Shown: positions 16,019 through 24,645, numbered from the stretch's first letter. The stretch is DNA of 64,000 nt from QKMZ01 sp012965515 (GCA_937879965.1 CALFMP010000036.1:124001-188000); one strand, 5' to 3'. A program made the numbers and translations. Notes: generated from the sequence alone by a model not told the origin.

Positions 16019-16501
16019 TCAGAGGAGTTCTTCTTGGCTGGATTCGAACACTAGGATGTCTTTCTTCTCAATACGGATGATACAAAATGAGCACTGTGCA
16101 TGACTCGCAACATAATGCGATACGCTTCCTAGCAACAATCGCTCCAAACCGTTCTTACTGCTTGAACCCATAACTATGAGGTCTGCAGGCCAGCTTTTGG
16201 CGTACTCAAGAATTTCGTGAGCCGGACTTCCGACCAATACATCATATGTTATGTACGCTTCCGGCAATGATTTGAGCAGCGCGGTTTTTAGTTGCGAAAG
16301 CATTTTGTCAGCAAGCTGCATCTCTTTGTCGAAGTAAGCTTTCTTTTCCGCATCAGAAGAACCGTAGTGTTGCTGCAACGGAGCAACGATGTTGATCAAT
16401 TTGAACTGCGGTGAAGATTCCCAGATATGCTTTGCGCAAAAGCGTACGAGGGCATCACCAAACAATTTGTCAGATGCGGCCAAGAGGATGTTCACAACCA
16501 C
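16019..16501 (-). CDS. Universal stress protein (USP), ATP-binding type
   Basis: The 160-residue protein has the USP alpha/beta fold. It starts with NILLAASDKLFGDALVRF and ends with the ATP-phosphate loop GSSSKNGLERLLLGSVSHYV (G-2x-G-9x-G-S pattern), followed by HAQCSFCIIR. The usual His of 'GSHG' is replaced by Ser. It lies 4 bp downstream of the BigR-like regulator, so the USP is probably induced by reactive sulfur. USPs bind ATP or other ligands and modulate survival under stress. Confidence 0.88.
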   Translation of the reverse strand: MVVNILLAASDKLFGDALVRFCAKHIWESSPQFKLINIVAPLQQHYGSSDAEKKAYFDKEMQLADKMLSQLKTALLKSLPEAYITYDVLVGSPAHEILEYAKSWPADLIVMGSSSKNGLERLLLGSVSHYVASHAQCSFCIIRIEKKDILVFESSQEELL

Positions 16502-16505
16502 TCCT

Positions 16506-16844
16506 TCAACGCGCGGAGAATTCTTTCATGACTTGTCCGTAGCGCTTACCTACCGAATTACATACCAAGTCGCATAGATCATAGACTGTATTGTCACTGA
16601 TGCTGTAGTAGACAAAAAGACCTTGTCTCCTTCGTTGAACGATTCCTTGATCGGCAAGTAATGACAAGTGTTTACTAACGTTTGCTTGACTGAGTTCCGT
16701 TAGCTCGCACAGTTCTTGAACTGAGCGCTCGCCGTTAAAAAGATATTGCAGAATCTGCAATCGGGAAGCATCTGAAAGGGCTCTGAAACGTGCAGCCACG
16801 ATTTCTAATGCTGTCCTGGTCAGCATGACCTTTTTGCTTTTCAT
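16506..16844 (-). CDS. ArsR-family regulator, BigR/SqrR-like persulfide sensor
   Basis: The 112-residue winged-helix protein contains DASRLQILQYLFNGERSV, then QELCELTELSQANVSKHLSL. A Cys sits in alpha3 (ELCEL) and further Cys residues in the C-terminal helix (YDLCDLVC). This two-Cys arrangement is the persulfide-sensing pair of BigR/SqrR/YgaV, which form a tetrasulfide bridge and release DNA. The ATG at 16844 is chosen because AAGGAG lies seven bases upstream. The gene is divergent from a rhodanese/TauE/persulfide dioxygenase operon, the standard BigR context. Confidence 0.88.
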   Translation of the reverse strand: MKSKKVMLTRTALEIVAARFRALSDASRLQILQYLFNGERSVQELCELTELSQANVSKHLSLLADQGIVQRRRQGLFVYYSISDNTVYDLCDLVCNSVGKRYGQVMKEFSAR

Positions 16845-16920
16845 TGCGGAGCTCCTTGTCTGCATTTTTTAGTCTACATCCGCCTGGCTGATTCTTCAAT
16901 CATTCTTATGGTTGATTCGT

Positions 16921-16942
16921 TATATAACCAAATAGCGATATA
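16921..16942. promoter_or_regulatory. Candidate BigR-like operator in the divergent promoter
   Basis: TATAT-N12-ATATA forms an AT-rich interrupted inverted repeat between the ArsR gene and the rhodanese gene. Such AT-rich repeats are typical BigR/SqrR targets. It lies 30 bp before the rhodanese start, overlapping where a promoter is expected. Confidence 0.45.
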
Positions 16943-16971
16943 CTGAATTCAGTTTTGTGAGGAGTACTTTT

Positions 16972-17538
16972 ATGTCGGCAGCCACCCCAGGTGCATTGTG
17001 CCAATTTATACATCCGCTAGAGGTCGCAAAAAAACAGAAGGCGTTCTTTCTGCTCGATGTTCGAAGCCCAATTGAATTTGAGTCAGAGCACATAGAAGGT
17101 TCCAAATGCTTGCCTTTAGCTGACCTGGAAAACAAGGTTGATGAATTGCCGAGGGACGAGGAGCTTTTGGTTGTGTGCCGCAGCGGAAAGCGTGCGGAGA
17201 GAGCTGCTTACGCGCTTATGAGCCGAGGACTGCATCCGAAAGTTCTCTCAGGAGGTTTGGACGCCTGGAAGAAGGCCGGACTGCCTGTTGAAGAAGGTAG
17301 AAAGATGATCTCAATAGAGCGGCAAATTCAATTGGTCGTCGGCATCGGCGTTCTTTCTGGCCTTTTGCTTGGCACTCTCGTAAGTCCTTGGTTTCTATTC
17401 ATACCTGGATTTTTTGGAGCGGGCTTGACCTTTGCCGGTCTAAGTGGGACGTGCGCCCTCGGGATTCTTTTAGGGAAAGCGCCTTGGAACAGGCTCGAGC
17501 ATCCTGGCGAAGGCAAACCGACAAACTGCTGTAAGTGA
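16972..17538 (+). CDS. Rhodanese with C-terminal membrane domain (YgaP-like)
   Basis: The 188-residue protein has a rhodanese domain at about residues 10-110, with active-site loop CRSGKR and the closing GGLDAWKKAGLPV. Two transmembrane helices follow (DUF2892-type; VVGIGVLSGLLLGTLVSPWF and a Gly-rich second helix). Like E. coli YgaP it would transfer sulfane sulfur at the inner face of the membrane. The ATG at 16972 has GAGGAG seven bases upstream. It opens the three-gene persulfide operon. Confidence 0.9.
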   Translation: MSAATPGALCQFIHPLEVAKKQKAFFLLDVRSPIEFESEHIEGSKCLPLADLENKVDELPRDEELLVVCRSGKRAERAAYALMSRGLHPKVLSGGLDAWKKAGLPVEEGRKMISIERQIQLVVGIGVLSGLLLGTLVSPWFLFIPGFFGAGLTFAGLSGTCALGILLGKAPWNRLEHPGEGKPTNCCK

Positions 17539-17554
17539 ATTTGGAGGTCTGGAA

Positions 17555-18292
17555 ATGTTGTCCGGTCTCATTGCCGGCGGAATTACTGGAGCCTTTCTTG
17601 GCCTTCTTGGCGGAGGAGGCAGCATTGTTGCGGTGCCGGCTCTTGTCTACATTCTCGGACTGAGTGCAAAAGCCGCGATAGGCACAAGCCTTGTGGTTGT
17701 TGGCGCTGCCAGTCTTCTAGCTGCCTGGAATTACTATTTGAATCGTAGTGTTGTCGTTCCGCTTGCCATTTCTTTTGGTTTTGCTGGTGTGGCAGGTAGT
17801 TTGGTCGGCAGCAAGATTGCTCAGTTTATTCCAGATTCAATTCAGTTGTATATGTTCGCAGCAACAATGGCTATCGTTGCCCTTTTGCTGATGAAGCCTC
17901 AGCATGCTCAAGAAGAAGTTTCTGACGGTAGAGAATCTGCAAATTGGCCGGTACTAGCCATCGGCGTAGCTGCAGGAATTCTTACTGGAATCCTTGGTGT
18001 TGGGGGCGGTTTCATAATCGTACCTGTGCTGGTCTTGTCTCTGCGATTGCCGCTTTTGAAGGCCGTTGGCACGTCACTACTGATTATTGGACTCAACAGT
18101 ATTGCTGGCTCGATTTCTTACCTTCCTTACCTCCAGCTTGATTTTTCAATTGCTGTGTTCGCTGTGGCAACACTGGTTTTTGCCGTCTTGGGCGCTCGTC
18201 TTGCTCGTGTGATACCGCAGGAACGCTTGAGAGGGGCGTTTGCATTCTCATTGATATGTGTATCAATTTTCATGTTCGTAAAGCAGTACTAG
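17555..18292 (+). CDS. TauE/SafE-family sulfite/anion exporter
   Basis: The 245-residue membrane protein has about eight helices in two repeats, each starting with a Gly-rich segment (GAFLGLLGGGGSIVAVPAL and AGILTGILGVGGGFIIVPVL), the hallmark of TauE/SafE (DUF81). Members export sulfite, sulfoacetate or related anions. Lying between a rhodanese and a persulfide dioxygenase, whose product is sulfite, it is best read as a sulfite exporter. That substrate is inferred from context. Confidence 0.9.
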   Translation: MLSGLIAGGITGAFLGLLGGGGSIVAVPALVYILGLSAKAAIGTSLVVVGAASLLAAWNYYLNRSVVVPLAISFGFAGVAGSLVGSKIAQFIPDSIQLYMFAATMAIVALLLMKPQHAQEEVSDGRESANWPVLAIGVAAGILTGILGVGGGFIIVPVLVLSLRLPLLKAVGTSLLIIGLNSIAGSISYLPYLQLDFSIAVFAVATLVFAVLGARLARVIPQERLRGAFAFSLICVSIFMFVKQY

Positions 18293-18316
18293 ATTAGTTA
18301 ATGGTGGAGGTCAGAT

Positions 18317-19717
18317 ATGTATTTTAAGCAGTTTTATCTTGGTTGCCTGGCGCATGCCTCATATTTGATCGGGTCACAAGGCGTGGGTGTTGTAATTGAT
18401 CCGCAGCGTGATGTGGATCAATACATTGAAGAGGCGAGGAAGCAGGAGCTTCAAATCAAGTATGTGATCGAAACACACCTGCACGCTGATTTTGTTAGTG
18501 GTCACCGCGAGTTGGCAGAGAGAACCGGTGCAGAGATCGTTTTTGGCGCCAAAGCCAATGCTAAGTTTCCACATGTTGCCACCAAGCATGGCGACCTTCT
18601 CAAAGCAGGCTCCTTGGAAATGAAAGTCTTAGAGACACCCGGGCACACACCAGAGAGTATCTGCGTTCTTGTCACTGATACTAGTAATCCTGATGCACCG
18701 GCGAAACTCTTTTCCGGTGACACACTCTTCATTGGAGACATTGGACGCCCTGATCTGGTAGCGGTGAAAGGGCATTCGGCAGAAGAGATGGCCGCAAGTA
18801 TGTATGAAAGTCTGAATCAAATTTTGCTTAAATTGGATGATCAGGTAGAAGTTTTTCCAGCGCACGGTGCGGGCTCTCTGTGCGGAAAAAGTTTGTCTGC
18901 GGAGAAGTCTTCGACAATTGGTCGGGAGAAGAAATTCAACTATGCGCTTCAACCTATGTCCAAGGAAGCTTTCATAGCGATGTTGATAGCCGACCAACCA
19001 GAAGTACCGGCGTATTTCCCGAAGGATGTGGAAATGAACCAAACTGGAGCATCTCCACTTTCTGCTTTACCTAAGCCTCAACTGATGCAGGCCGCCGAAG
19101 TGATCAAAGAATTGCAGAGAGGGGCTGTGGTGCTTGACGTGCGAGATGCTTCGAAATTTGCTGAAGGACATATTAGAGGTTCCTACAACATAAGTCTGTC
19201 CGGACAATTTGCTTCATGGGCCGGAACTATTATCGAAGTCGGCACGCCGGTTATTCTTACTGCCGATGATTTCGCGCAGGTAGAAGAAGCGGTAATGAGG
19301 CTGGCAAGGATTGGAATTGAAAGCGTTATCGGATTTCAGTGCAAAACCGAGAATGAGTGGTGCACGCAGCCATTTGACATTGAGCGCAGTCAGCTGATTT
19401 CGGTGAATTCGCTCAACGAAAGGATGAGTAAAAGCGAGCAACTACTGGTTATCGATGTTCGAAGAGAAGGAGAGTTCTCCGCCGAACATATTTCAGGAGC
19501 CGTGAACATACCTCTGGCAGAGCTCTCAACCCGGTTGAGCGAAATTCCTCAAGACAAAGAGGTGGCTGTGATTTGCGCTGGCGGTTACAGATCGTCGATT
19601 GGTGTGAGTCTTCTGCTGCGTGGCAATTTCTCGAAAGTAGTCAATGTCATTGGCGGATTTTCAGCTTGGAAAAAGGCTGGTTACACAGTTGTCTCGAAAG
19701 AGCCGGCGCTTGCCTAA
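18317..19717 (+). CDS. CstB-like persulfide dioxygenase-rhodanese fusion
   Basis: The 466-residue protein starts with an MBL-fold persulfide dioxygenase: ETHLHADFVSGH (metal ligands), then GHTPESICVLV and FSGDTLFIGDIGRPDL. A first rhodanese-like domain lacking an active-site Cys follows (from VVLDVRDASKFAEGHIRG). The second rhodanese domain has the catalytic Cys in CAGGYRSS and ends with GGFSAWKKAGY. This MBL / pseudo-rhodanese / rhodanese order is that of staphylococcal CstB, which oxidises persulfides to thiosulfate via sulfite. It is the last gene of the operon and ends convergently with the ferredoxin gene (4-bp overlap). Confidence 0.92.
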   Translation: MYFKQFYLGCLAHASYLIGSQGVGVVIDPQRDVDQYIEEARKQELQIKYVIETHLHADFVSGHRELAERTGAEIVFGAKANAKFPHVATKHGDLLKAGSLEMKVLETPGHTPESICVLVTDTSNPDAPAKLFSGDTLFIGDIGRPDLVAVKGHSAEEMAASMYESLNQILLKLDDQVEVFPAHGAGSLCGKSLSAEKSSTIGREKKFNYALQPMSKEAFIAMLIADQPEVPAYFPKDVEMNQTGASPLSALPKPQLMQAAEVIKELQRGAVVLDVRDASKFAEGHIRGSYNISLSGQFASWAGTIIEVGTPVILTADDFAQVEEAVMRLARIGIESVIGFQCKTENEWCTQPFDIERSQLISVNSLNERMSKSEQLLVIDVRREGEFSAEHISGAVNIPLAELSTRLSEIPQDKEVAVICAGGYRSSIGVSLLLRGNFSKVVNVIGGFSAWKKAGYTVVSKEPALA

Positions 19718-19986
19718 CAGGCTTTCCTCGCTTCATTGCGACAACAACTTTCGCTCGGCACTCGTTGCCAACTCGCTTGAGCTTCTTGAGTGTAAGGTTT
19801 ATCAGCTCGCACATAGCAGTCAGCTGCTCCTGTTGGGCACTCGTCGACACATCTGCCGCAGTCATTGCACTTTTCTGCGTCAATGCAAAACCTTCCACCA
19901 ATCGAAATTATTGCCGATAGTGGACAGGCCATCTCGCATGCCGAGCAGCTTATACAAGTTTCAGGATCAGTAACGTGTTGCAGCAT
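19714..19986 (-). CDS. 2[4Fe-4S] ferredoxin
   Basis: The 90-residue protein has two cluster motifs: C11-x2-C14-x2-C17-x3-C21-Pro and C40-x2-C43-x2-C46-x3-C50-Pro. The C-terminal tail contains three more Cys. It follows the diiron gene by 9 bp and is probably its electron donor. Ferredoxins of this type carry electrons in the cytoplasm. Confidence 0.9.
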   Translation of the reverse strand: MLQHVTDPETCISCSACEMACPLSAIISIGGRFCIDAEKCNDCGRCVDECPTGAADCYVRADKPYTQEAQASWQRVPSESCCRNEARKAC

Positions 19987-19995
19987 CTGGAGTAT

Positions 19996-20802
19996 TTACC
20001 TGGCTGTCGCTGTTTGCAAGTCGGTTTCTTTCTTTTCGGAGTACCCGAATTGCATGTCGTAATTTGGGACAACGTTGTCCGGAATCTCTAGTCCGAGTTC
20101 TTTCAAACGGCTCGAGACAATCTCCATGTATTCTTCTTGTAATTGTTGCGATGTTTTCAGTTTTAAGCCGAACTCGAAATAACGTGCAAAGTGTTTGCTG
20201 TCGTCGGATGGTCTGCCAGAAAAGCCCAAGCCCATTGCCATGAATTTAGGCAATGCCGCTTGCAGTTTTTCGCGACCTGCCTCTCCTTCAAATTCAATGA
20301 CACGTTTTGACGCCCAGACACCAAAGGCCAGGTGTCCTTTCTCTTCTTGCCAGATTCGCTCACTGACCTTTCGCCACGGTAGATAGCTCGAATCTTTGTA
20401 CTGACCAAGAAAGGCAACTGCCGCAGGCGTTACTACAGTTGAAAACATTGCAACATCGGTCCAATCACTGAAGAATGTCGACCAATTTTCTTTCCGAAAT
20501 CCGTTGATTACTCTTACAACTTTTGGATCCGGATTGTCTGCATGTGTTACAAGGTGCTGAACTCTGGCGTTAACGTCGATGCCCAGGGGTTCCAAGATCT
20601 GCCAGCAATACCAGCCATGTCCCATCTCTTCCATAACCTTTTTTGCCAGCCTGTAAGCTTCTTCTGGGCGGGTGGCAAAGCGCATGTTTTCGGAAACACG
20701 CTGTCCGCCTGCAAATTCTGAATCGGCTTGGAATGAGAGCAGATCGATTAGTGCACTTCTATACTCACTTGGAAGTGCATCATTTTGATCATAGGTTTTC
20801 AT
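19996..20802 (-). CDS. PaaA-like diiron oxygenase/ferritin-like protein
   Basis: The 268-residue product resembles PaaA of the phenylacetyl-CoA epoxidase: LLSFQADSEFAGGQRV, then VMEEMGHGWYCWQILEPLG and EEKGHLAFG. The two E-x2-H motifs (E59/H62 and E154/H157) and E29 can form the diiron site. The partner subunits PaaB, PaaC, PaaE and CoA ligase are absent. The neighbours are a ferredoxin downstream and a cytochrome c upstream. The ATG at 20802 has GGAG eight bases upstream; a longer frame to 21015 is rejected because its first 71 residues lack homology and a structured element lies there. The substrate is unknown, possibly a hydrocarbon or CoA ester. Confidence 0.75.
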   Translation of the reverse strand: MKTYDQNDALPSEYRSALIDLLSFQADSEFAGGQRVSENMRFATRPEEAYRLAKKVMEEMGHGWYCWQILEPLGIDVNARVQHLVTHADNPDPKVVRVINGFRKENWSTFFSDWTDVAMFSTVVTPAAVAFLGQYKDSSYLPWRKVSERIWQEEKGHLAFGVWASKRVIEFEGEAGREKLQAALPKFMAMGLGFSGRPSDDSKHFARYFEFGLKLKTSQQLQEEYMEIVSSRLKELGLEIPDNVVPNYDMQFGYSEKKETDLQTATAR

Positions 20803-20879
20803 GATAAGTACTCCAGTATACGAGCTGCTAAAGCCGCCTCTTTCGCCATTGATATACGCCACTTGATTTGGTGTCACAG

Positions 20880-20935
20880 AAACGGCAGCGTCCACACAAA
20901 TAACTCTTAGAGAGTTCTTCTTGGCGCTGCCGTTT
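20880..20935 (-). other. Structured intercistronic element (nested inverted repeats)
   Basis: AAACGGCAGCG (20880-20890) pairs perfectly with CGCTGCCGTTT (20925-20935). Inside it, AACTCT-TAG-AGAGTT forms a second perfect stem. The element lies between the cytochrome gene and the diiron gene on the minus strand. It could be an RNA stability or attenuation structure. Confidence 0.5.
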
Positions 20936-21041
20936 TGCGGTACGTTTCTTTTGTCTAGAGGAGTTAACGCTCCTTTGACTGTTAGTCTATTGCTTGTTGC
21001 AAGTTTATCCATCATCTTTTGGGATGATTTGGATGACCTCG

Positions 21042-21395
21042 TTATGCCCCTTGCGTCTGTTTCAATTTCTTGCAGTACTCGTATAGCTTTCTGACCATAC
21101 TCTTATCATTCACTACGGTCTTGTAGTAAGGCATGTGCCCCGGCGGATCTTCCAAGTACTTTTGAAATGTCGCGATGCTTTTGAGAACTTTAGAACCGGC
21201 AATCGGTTTACTAGGTTTTGCTGTATTGCCACCGGCGACGTGGCAGCTGGAACAAAATTGTTTATATACATCCTCGCCTGTTCTCTTGTTTGAACTTTCT
21301 TTTCCGGAACAAACAGGTGCGAAACAGAACAGGACTGCGCACAACAATATGACGGCAGTAGCAGATTCGCTTGTTGAATTAAGATTTGCTTTCAT
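21042..21395 (-). CDS. Small c-type cytochrome
   Basis: The 117-residue protein has an N-terminal hydrophobic signal (about residues 12-28), then a haem c motif C48-x2-C51-H52, and a probable Met ligand in PPGHMPYYK. This is a class I, cytochrome c553/c555-like layout. It would be periplasmic. It is the first gene of a leftward set with the diiron protein and ferredoxin, 240 bp apart, so co-transcription is possible but not certain. Confidence 0.85.
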   Translation of the reverse strand: MKANLNSTSESATAVILLCAVLFCFAPVCSGKESSNKRTGEDVYKQFCSSCHVAGGNTAKPSKPIAGSKVLKSIATFQKYLEDPPGHMPYYKTVVNDKSMVRKLYEYCKKLKQTQGA

Positions 21396-21513
21396 AAATT
21401 ACCTGAGACTGGCGTTACACAGGAGAGATTCCTCAATATATGTACCATTCGAAACGAAAAATCTCTCCCTGGGCGCAGTAAATAGATAGAGTTCTGCAGC
21501 GCCTCCCTTTTGC

Positions 21514-22035
21514 TTAATCATCAATTTCCAGAGCAGCATTGCGCAAATCATCTAGCGAATCTTCGTCAAACTCTCGCTGCTGTTTGACAATTCTCTTCAA
21601 TTCCAGATAGTGCTTCAGCCAAAAGTCATCATTATCTTCACTGACGCATGCACTTCGCTGAGCACGTTGCCACTGATGTTCGACTTCCACTAATGAATCG
21701 ATGAATTCATCGTGATGAAGCAGCTCTTGCGGGCTTAACTTCATTTTCTTCTCCAGTTGCGATTCGAAATGAGCCGGCTCACCGACCTTATGAGTACTTG
21801 TCCAAAAGGTCAGCGCAGGAAACTCGCCCCTGTGATTATTTTCGAGCAAACTCGTTTTTGTTTTCAAACTGTCTAGCAAATCGCCGCATCGTTCGCATTC
21901 GCACTCTTTTGCTTTGGCTGCTCTTAGATTAACTAATCTCGGTAACTGACTGCCATCCAGCACTCGTTTGCCTGCTTCGGCTGTAACTTCAAGGTTTCCT
22001 TCGGTCTCCTGATTTGCGAATAAAAAACCTAACAT
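21514..22035 (-). CDS. Hypothetical Cys-cluster protein
   Basis: The 173-residue acidic protein has a compact Cys motif ECECERCGDLL (about residues 44-54) that could bind a metal, and otherwise helical, charged sequence ending in ALEIDD. No signal peptide or membrane segment is seen and no family is recognised. It is downstream of ftsH on the same strand with a 201-bp gap, and separate from the cytochrome gene. Confidence 0.55.
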   Translation of the reverse strand: MLGFLFANQETEGNLEVTAEAGKRVLDGSQLPRLVNLRAAKAKECECERCGDLLDSLKTKTSLLENNHRGEFPALTFWTSTHKVGEPAHFESQLEKKMKLSPQELLHHDEFIDSLVEVEHQWQRAQRSACVSEDNDDFWLKHYLELKRIVKQQREFDEDSLDDLRNAALEIDD

Positions 22036-22119
22036 TGCTTATTCCTCTCAATGCTAACCCCTCCTTAACTATCTCTGCTTTTGCCAATCGCCGTATCATT
22101 CGGGTGGGGGAATTGAGAT

Positions 22120-22254
22120 ATGTCTGGAAACACTTTCCAGCTCAACCTTTCAGATGCCTATCACTCAAAAGATGACGAGGATGGAATTTATCACCCATCC
22201 AGGCTACGCCTTTGGACATATTCTGAAGTTGGTTTTCTAGCTAATCAGTTTTAG
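22120..22254 (+). CDS. Possible small protein (44 aa) antiparallel to the ftsH end
   Basis: An ATG at 22120, preceded by GGGGGAATTG, opens a 44-residue frame with a protein-like composition (QLNLSDAYHSKDDEDG, then RLWTYSEVGF). It overlaps the last 18 bases of ftsH on the other strand. A perfect hairpin CTGGAAA-CAC-TTTCCAG lies at its start. No homology is recognised. It could be chance. Confidence 0.3.
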   Translation: MSGNTFQLNLSDAYHSKDDEDGIYHPSRLRLWTYSEVGFLANQF

Positions 22255-24093
22255 CGGAGATTCCTTGACCTTCGGAAAGATTTCGTCCAAATCTTCGCGA
22301 GTCAGGGTTTCTGCAATAAGAAGCAACTCTGCGCCAGTGACCAGGTTTGTCTTGTATCTCTCGAGAATCGCAGATGCTTTTTTCTCTGCTGTCTCAATCA
22401 ATTCTTTTATCGCATGATCAATCTCTTTGAGCGTTTCTTCGCTCAGGTTCGGACGACTGCGAAACTGTTGCGACGCGTCGAGAAAAGTTGGGGACTCCGC
22501 CTCGTAGAGAACAGGCCCCAGTGACTGAATCATTCCATATCTTGTAACCATGCTGCGTGCGATGTCTGTTGCTTTGCTCAGGTCGTCCGCCGCCCCAGTG
22601 GATAATTCGTGAAACATCAACATCTCAGCAGCTCTTCCACCAAGCAGAACCGCCAGTTTATTTTCTAGATCTTCTTTCGAAACCAAGTATCTGTCTTCTG
22701 TCGGCCTCTGCATTGTGTAGCCGAGTGCGCCAATGCCTCTGGGAATGATCGAGATCTTTTGCACCGGATCTGTACCCGGAAGTGCCATCGCAACCAACGC
22801 GTGTCCCATCTCGTGATGTGCAACGATGTTTCTTTCTTTGACGCTAAGAATTCTACTTTTTTTCTCTAAGCCCGCTACTATTCTTTCAACCGCTTGAATG
22901 AAGTCTTCTTCGTTGACCGCTTCTGCTGAGCGTCGAGTTGCTAGTATCACTGCCTCGTTGACTAGATTTGCCAGATCGGCTCCGGTAAAGCCAGGCGTCA
23001 TTGACGCAATGTGTTCCGGGTTTACGGATGGGTCTATCTTCTTACCCTGGAAGTGAACGCTTAGAATTTGAACGCGACCTATTTTGTCCGGCCGGTCAAC
23101 TAACACATGTCTATCGAAACGACCCGCCCGCAATAGGGCTTGATCCAGAATCTCTGGGCGGTTTGTTGCAGCCAAAAGCACAACTCCCTGGCGAGGATCA
23201 AACCCGTCCATTTCAACCAGTAATTGATTGAGCGTCTGCTCCTTTTCGTCGTGACCGCCCATCATTGGGTTTAAGCCGCGTGCTCGTCCTAATGCATCGA
23301 GCTCGTCTATAAAAACGATGCATGGTGCATTTCTTTGCGCTTCTGCAAATAAGTCGCGAACTCTTGCAGCACCTACGCCGACAAACATTTCTACGAATTC
23401 CGAACCGCTTATTGAAAAAAATGGTACACATGCTTCACCAGCTACCGCCCTGGCTAACAGTGTTTTTCCTGTGCCTGGTGGACCTACCAGTAGAATACCT
23501 TTTGGTAAGTGTCCACCTAATCGCGTGAAGCTTTCCGGTTTCTTCAAGAAACCCACTACTTCTTTTAGCTCTTCCTTCGCCTCATCTACACCAGCAACGT
23601 CCTGGAATGTGACTTTCACTTTGTCTTCCATGTAGACTTTTGCTTTGCTCTTTTCTATAGACATTAGGCCAGGCTGCATGCCTCCTTGACCGGCTGCCCT
23701 ATTCACGAGCATCATCCAAAGCACGAAGAAGATAATCGCTGGAAGCAAGAGCGAAGGGAGCTCTCCAAAGCCTTCTCTTTTGGCGCCTGAGAACTTTATG
23801 TTGGCACGAGATAAACGCATTACCAAGTCAGGATCTTCAATACGATATGCTTTAAAGATCTTGAACTTGTCTTTTTGATTTCTTGCATCGAGATAAGTAT
23901 CGTAGACCGTTACCTCATCGAATCGCCCGTCGGCGGCGTAACGCAGGAATGTGCTGTATGGAACAACTTCAATTCGCGTGGCATTGATTAGCGGAAGAAA
24001 AAGAAGTGCAAGCCAGAATGCGGCAATGAACAGCCAAGCAAAAATTTCGACCCTTCCTGCTTTTTCCTTTGACTTGTCTTTGCTTGTAGTCAT
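22237..24093 (-). CDS. ftsH: ATP-dependent zinc metalloprotease FtsH
   Basis: The 618-residue protein has two transmembrane helices (about residues 17-37 and 112-130) flanking a small periplasmic domain. An AAA+ ATPase follows (Walker A GPPGTGKT near residue 205, Walker B IVFIDELDALG, SRH with RAGRFDR) and then an M41 protease with the zinc motif HEMGH (the family norm is HEAGH). FtsH degrades misassembled membrane proteins and regulators. It is last in a leftward operon with the MgtA-type ATPase and a USP, 24 bp after the USP. That operon context suggests a stress-specific FtsH paralogue rather than the housekeeping copy. Confidence 0.95.
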   Translation of the reverse strand: MTTSKDKSKEKAGRVEIFAWLFIAAFWLALLFLPLINATRIEVVPYSTFLRYAADGRFDEVTVYDTYLDARNQKDKFKIFKAYRIEDPDLVMRLSRANIKFSGAKREGFGELPSLLLPAIIFFVLWMMLVNRAAGQGGMQPGLMSIEKSKAKVYMEDKVKVTFQDVAGVDEAKEELKEVVGFLKKPESFTRLGGHLPKGILLVGPPGTGKTLLARAVAGEACVPFFSISGSEFVEMFVGVGAARVRDLFAEAQRNAPCIVFIDELDALGRARGLNPMMGGHDEKEQTLNQLLVEMDGFDPRQGVVLLAATNRPEILDQALLRAGRFDRHVLVDRPDKIGRVQILSVHFQGKKIDPSVNPEHIASMTPGFTGADLANLVNEAVILATRRSAEAVNEEDFIQAVERIVAGLEKKSRILSVKERNIVAHHEMGHALVAMALPGTDPVQKISIIPRGIGALGYTMQRPTEDRYLVSKEDLENKLAVLLGGRAAEMLMFHELSTGAADDLSKATDIARSMVTRYGMIQSLGPVLYEAESPTFLDASQQFRSRPNLSEETLKEIDHAIKELIETAEKKASAILERYKTNLVTGAELLLIAETLTREDLDEIFPKVKESPLKLIS

Positions 24094-24117
24094 TTCCTCT
24101 TTAGCCCTTAGTTTGCA

Positions 24118-24615
24118 TCACACGTAAGTCTTCATCTCGTTAGGAAGATCGCTTTCGTCAAGTTCTATATCGAGAATCTCACTGTCTGGAATTTTGACAA
24201 TGGTAAAGGAGCAAGGCGCGTGTGAAGCGATATAAAATGAGACACTCCCGAGAATCATTCTCTCCAGTCCGGTCCTTCCATGAGAGCCCATTACAATCAT
24301 TGAAGGCTGCCAGTTTTCAGCAAGTGAGAGTATTTCGGCTGTCGGTGTTCCCACAAGAAGATCGTATGACACGATTAGATCGGGGCGTTTTCTTTGCATA
24401 CGAGTTTGAATGCGAGAAAGTACCCTGCCGAAGTGAATTCTCTCGTTTTGAAATACCTTCTCTTTCTCTTCTTTTGTACGGCCTGGTTGCCGTTCTAACG
24501 GTGCGATCACGTTGATCAATTTGATCTCAGTGCCTTCCGGCCAGTTATGCTTTTGGGTGAAGCGGCTTAAGGCCTCGCCAAACAATTCGTCTGAAATTGG
24601 TAGAAGAACTTTCAC
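24118..24615 (-). CDS. Universal stress protein (USP)
   Basis: The 165-residue single-domain USP starts with KVLLPISDELFGEALSRF and carries the ATP loop GSHGRTGLERMILGSVSFYI followed by SHAPCSFTIVK. It is closely similar to the USP at 16019 (same LISDELFGEAL-type start and V(N/I)APL segment). Start GTG at 24615, with TTTGGAG upstream. It sits between mgtA and ftsH in one operon. Confidence 0.92.
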   Translation of the reverse strand: MKVLLPISDELFGEALSRFTQKHNWPEGTEIKLINVIAPLERQPGRTKEEKEKVFQNERIHFGRVLSRIQTRMQRKRPDLIVSYDLLVGTPTAEILSLAENWQPSMIVMGSHGRTGLERMILGSVSFYIASHAPCSFTIVKIPDSEILDIELDESDLPNEMKTYV

Positions 24616-24645
24616 TTTGAATACTCCAAATGCATTTTGATTGCA

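Noticed and set aside
19996..21015. Longer diiron protein starting at 21015
   Set aside because: The first 71 residues show no diiron-family homology, and a well-spaced GGAG precedes the ATG at 20802.
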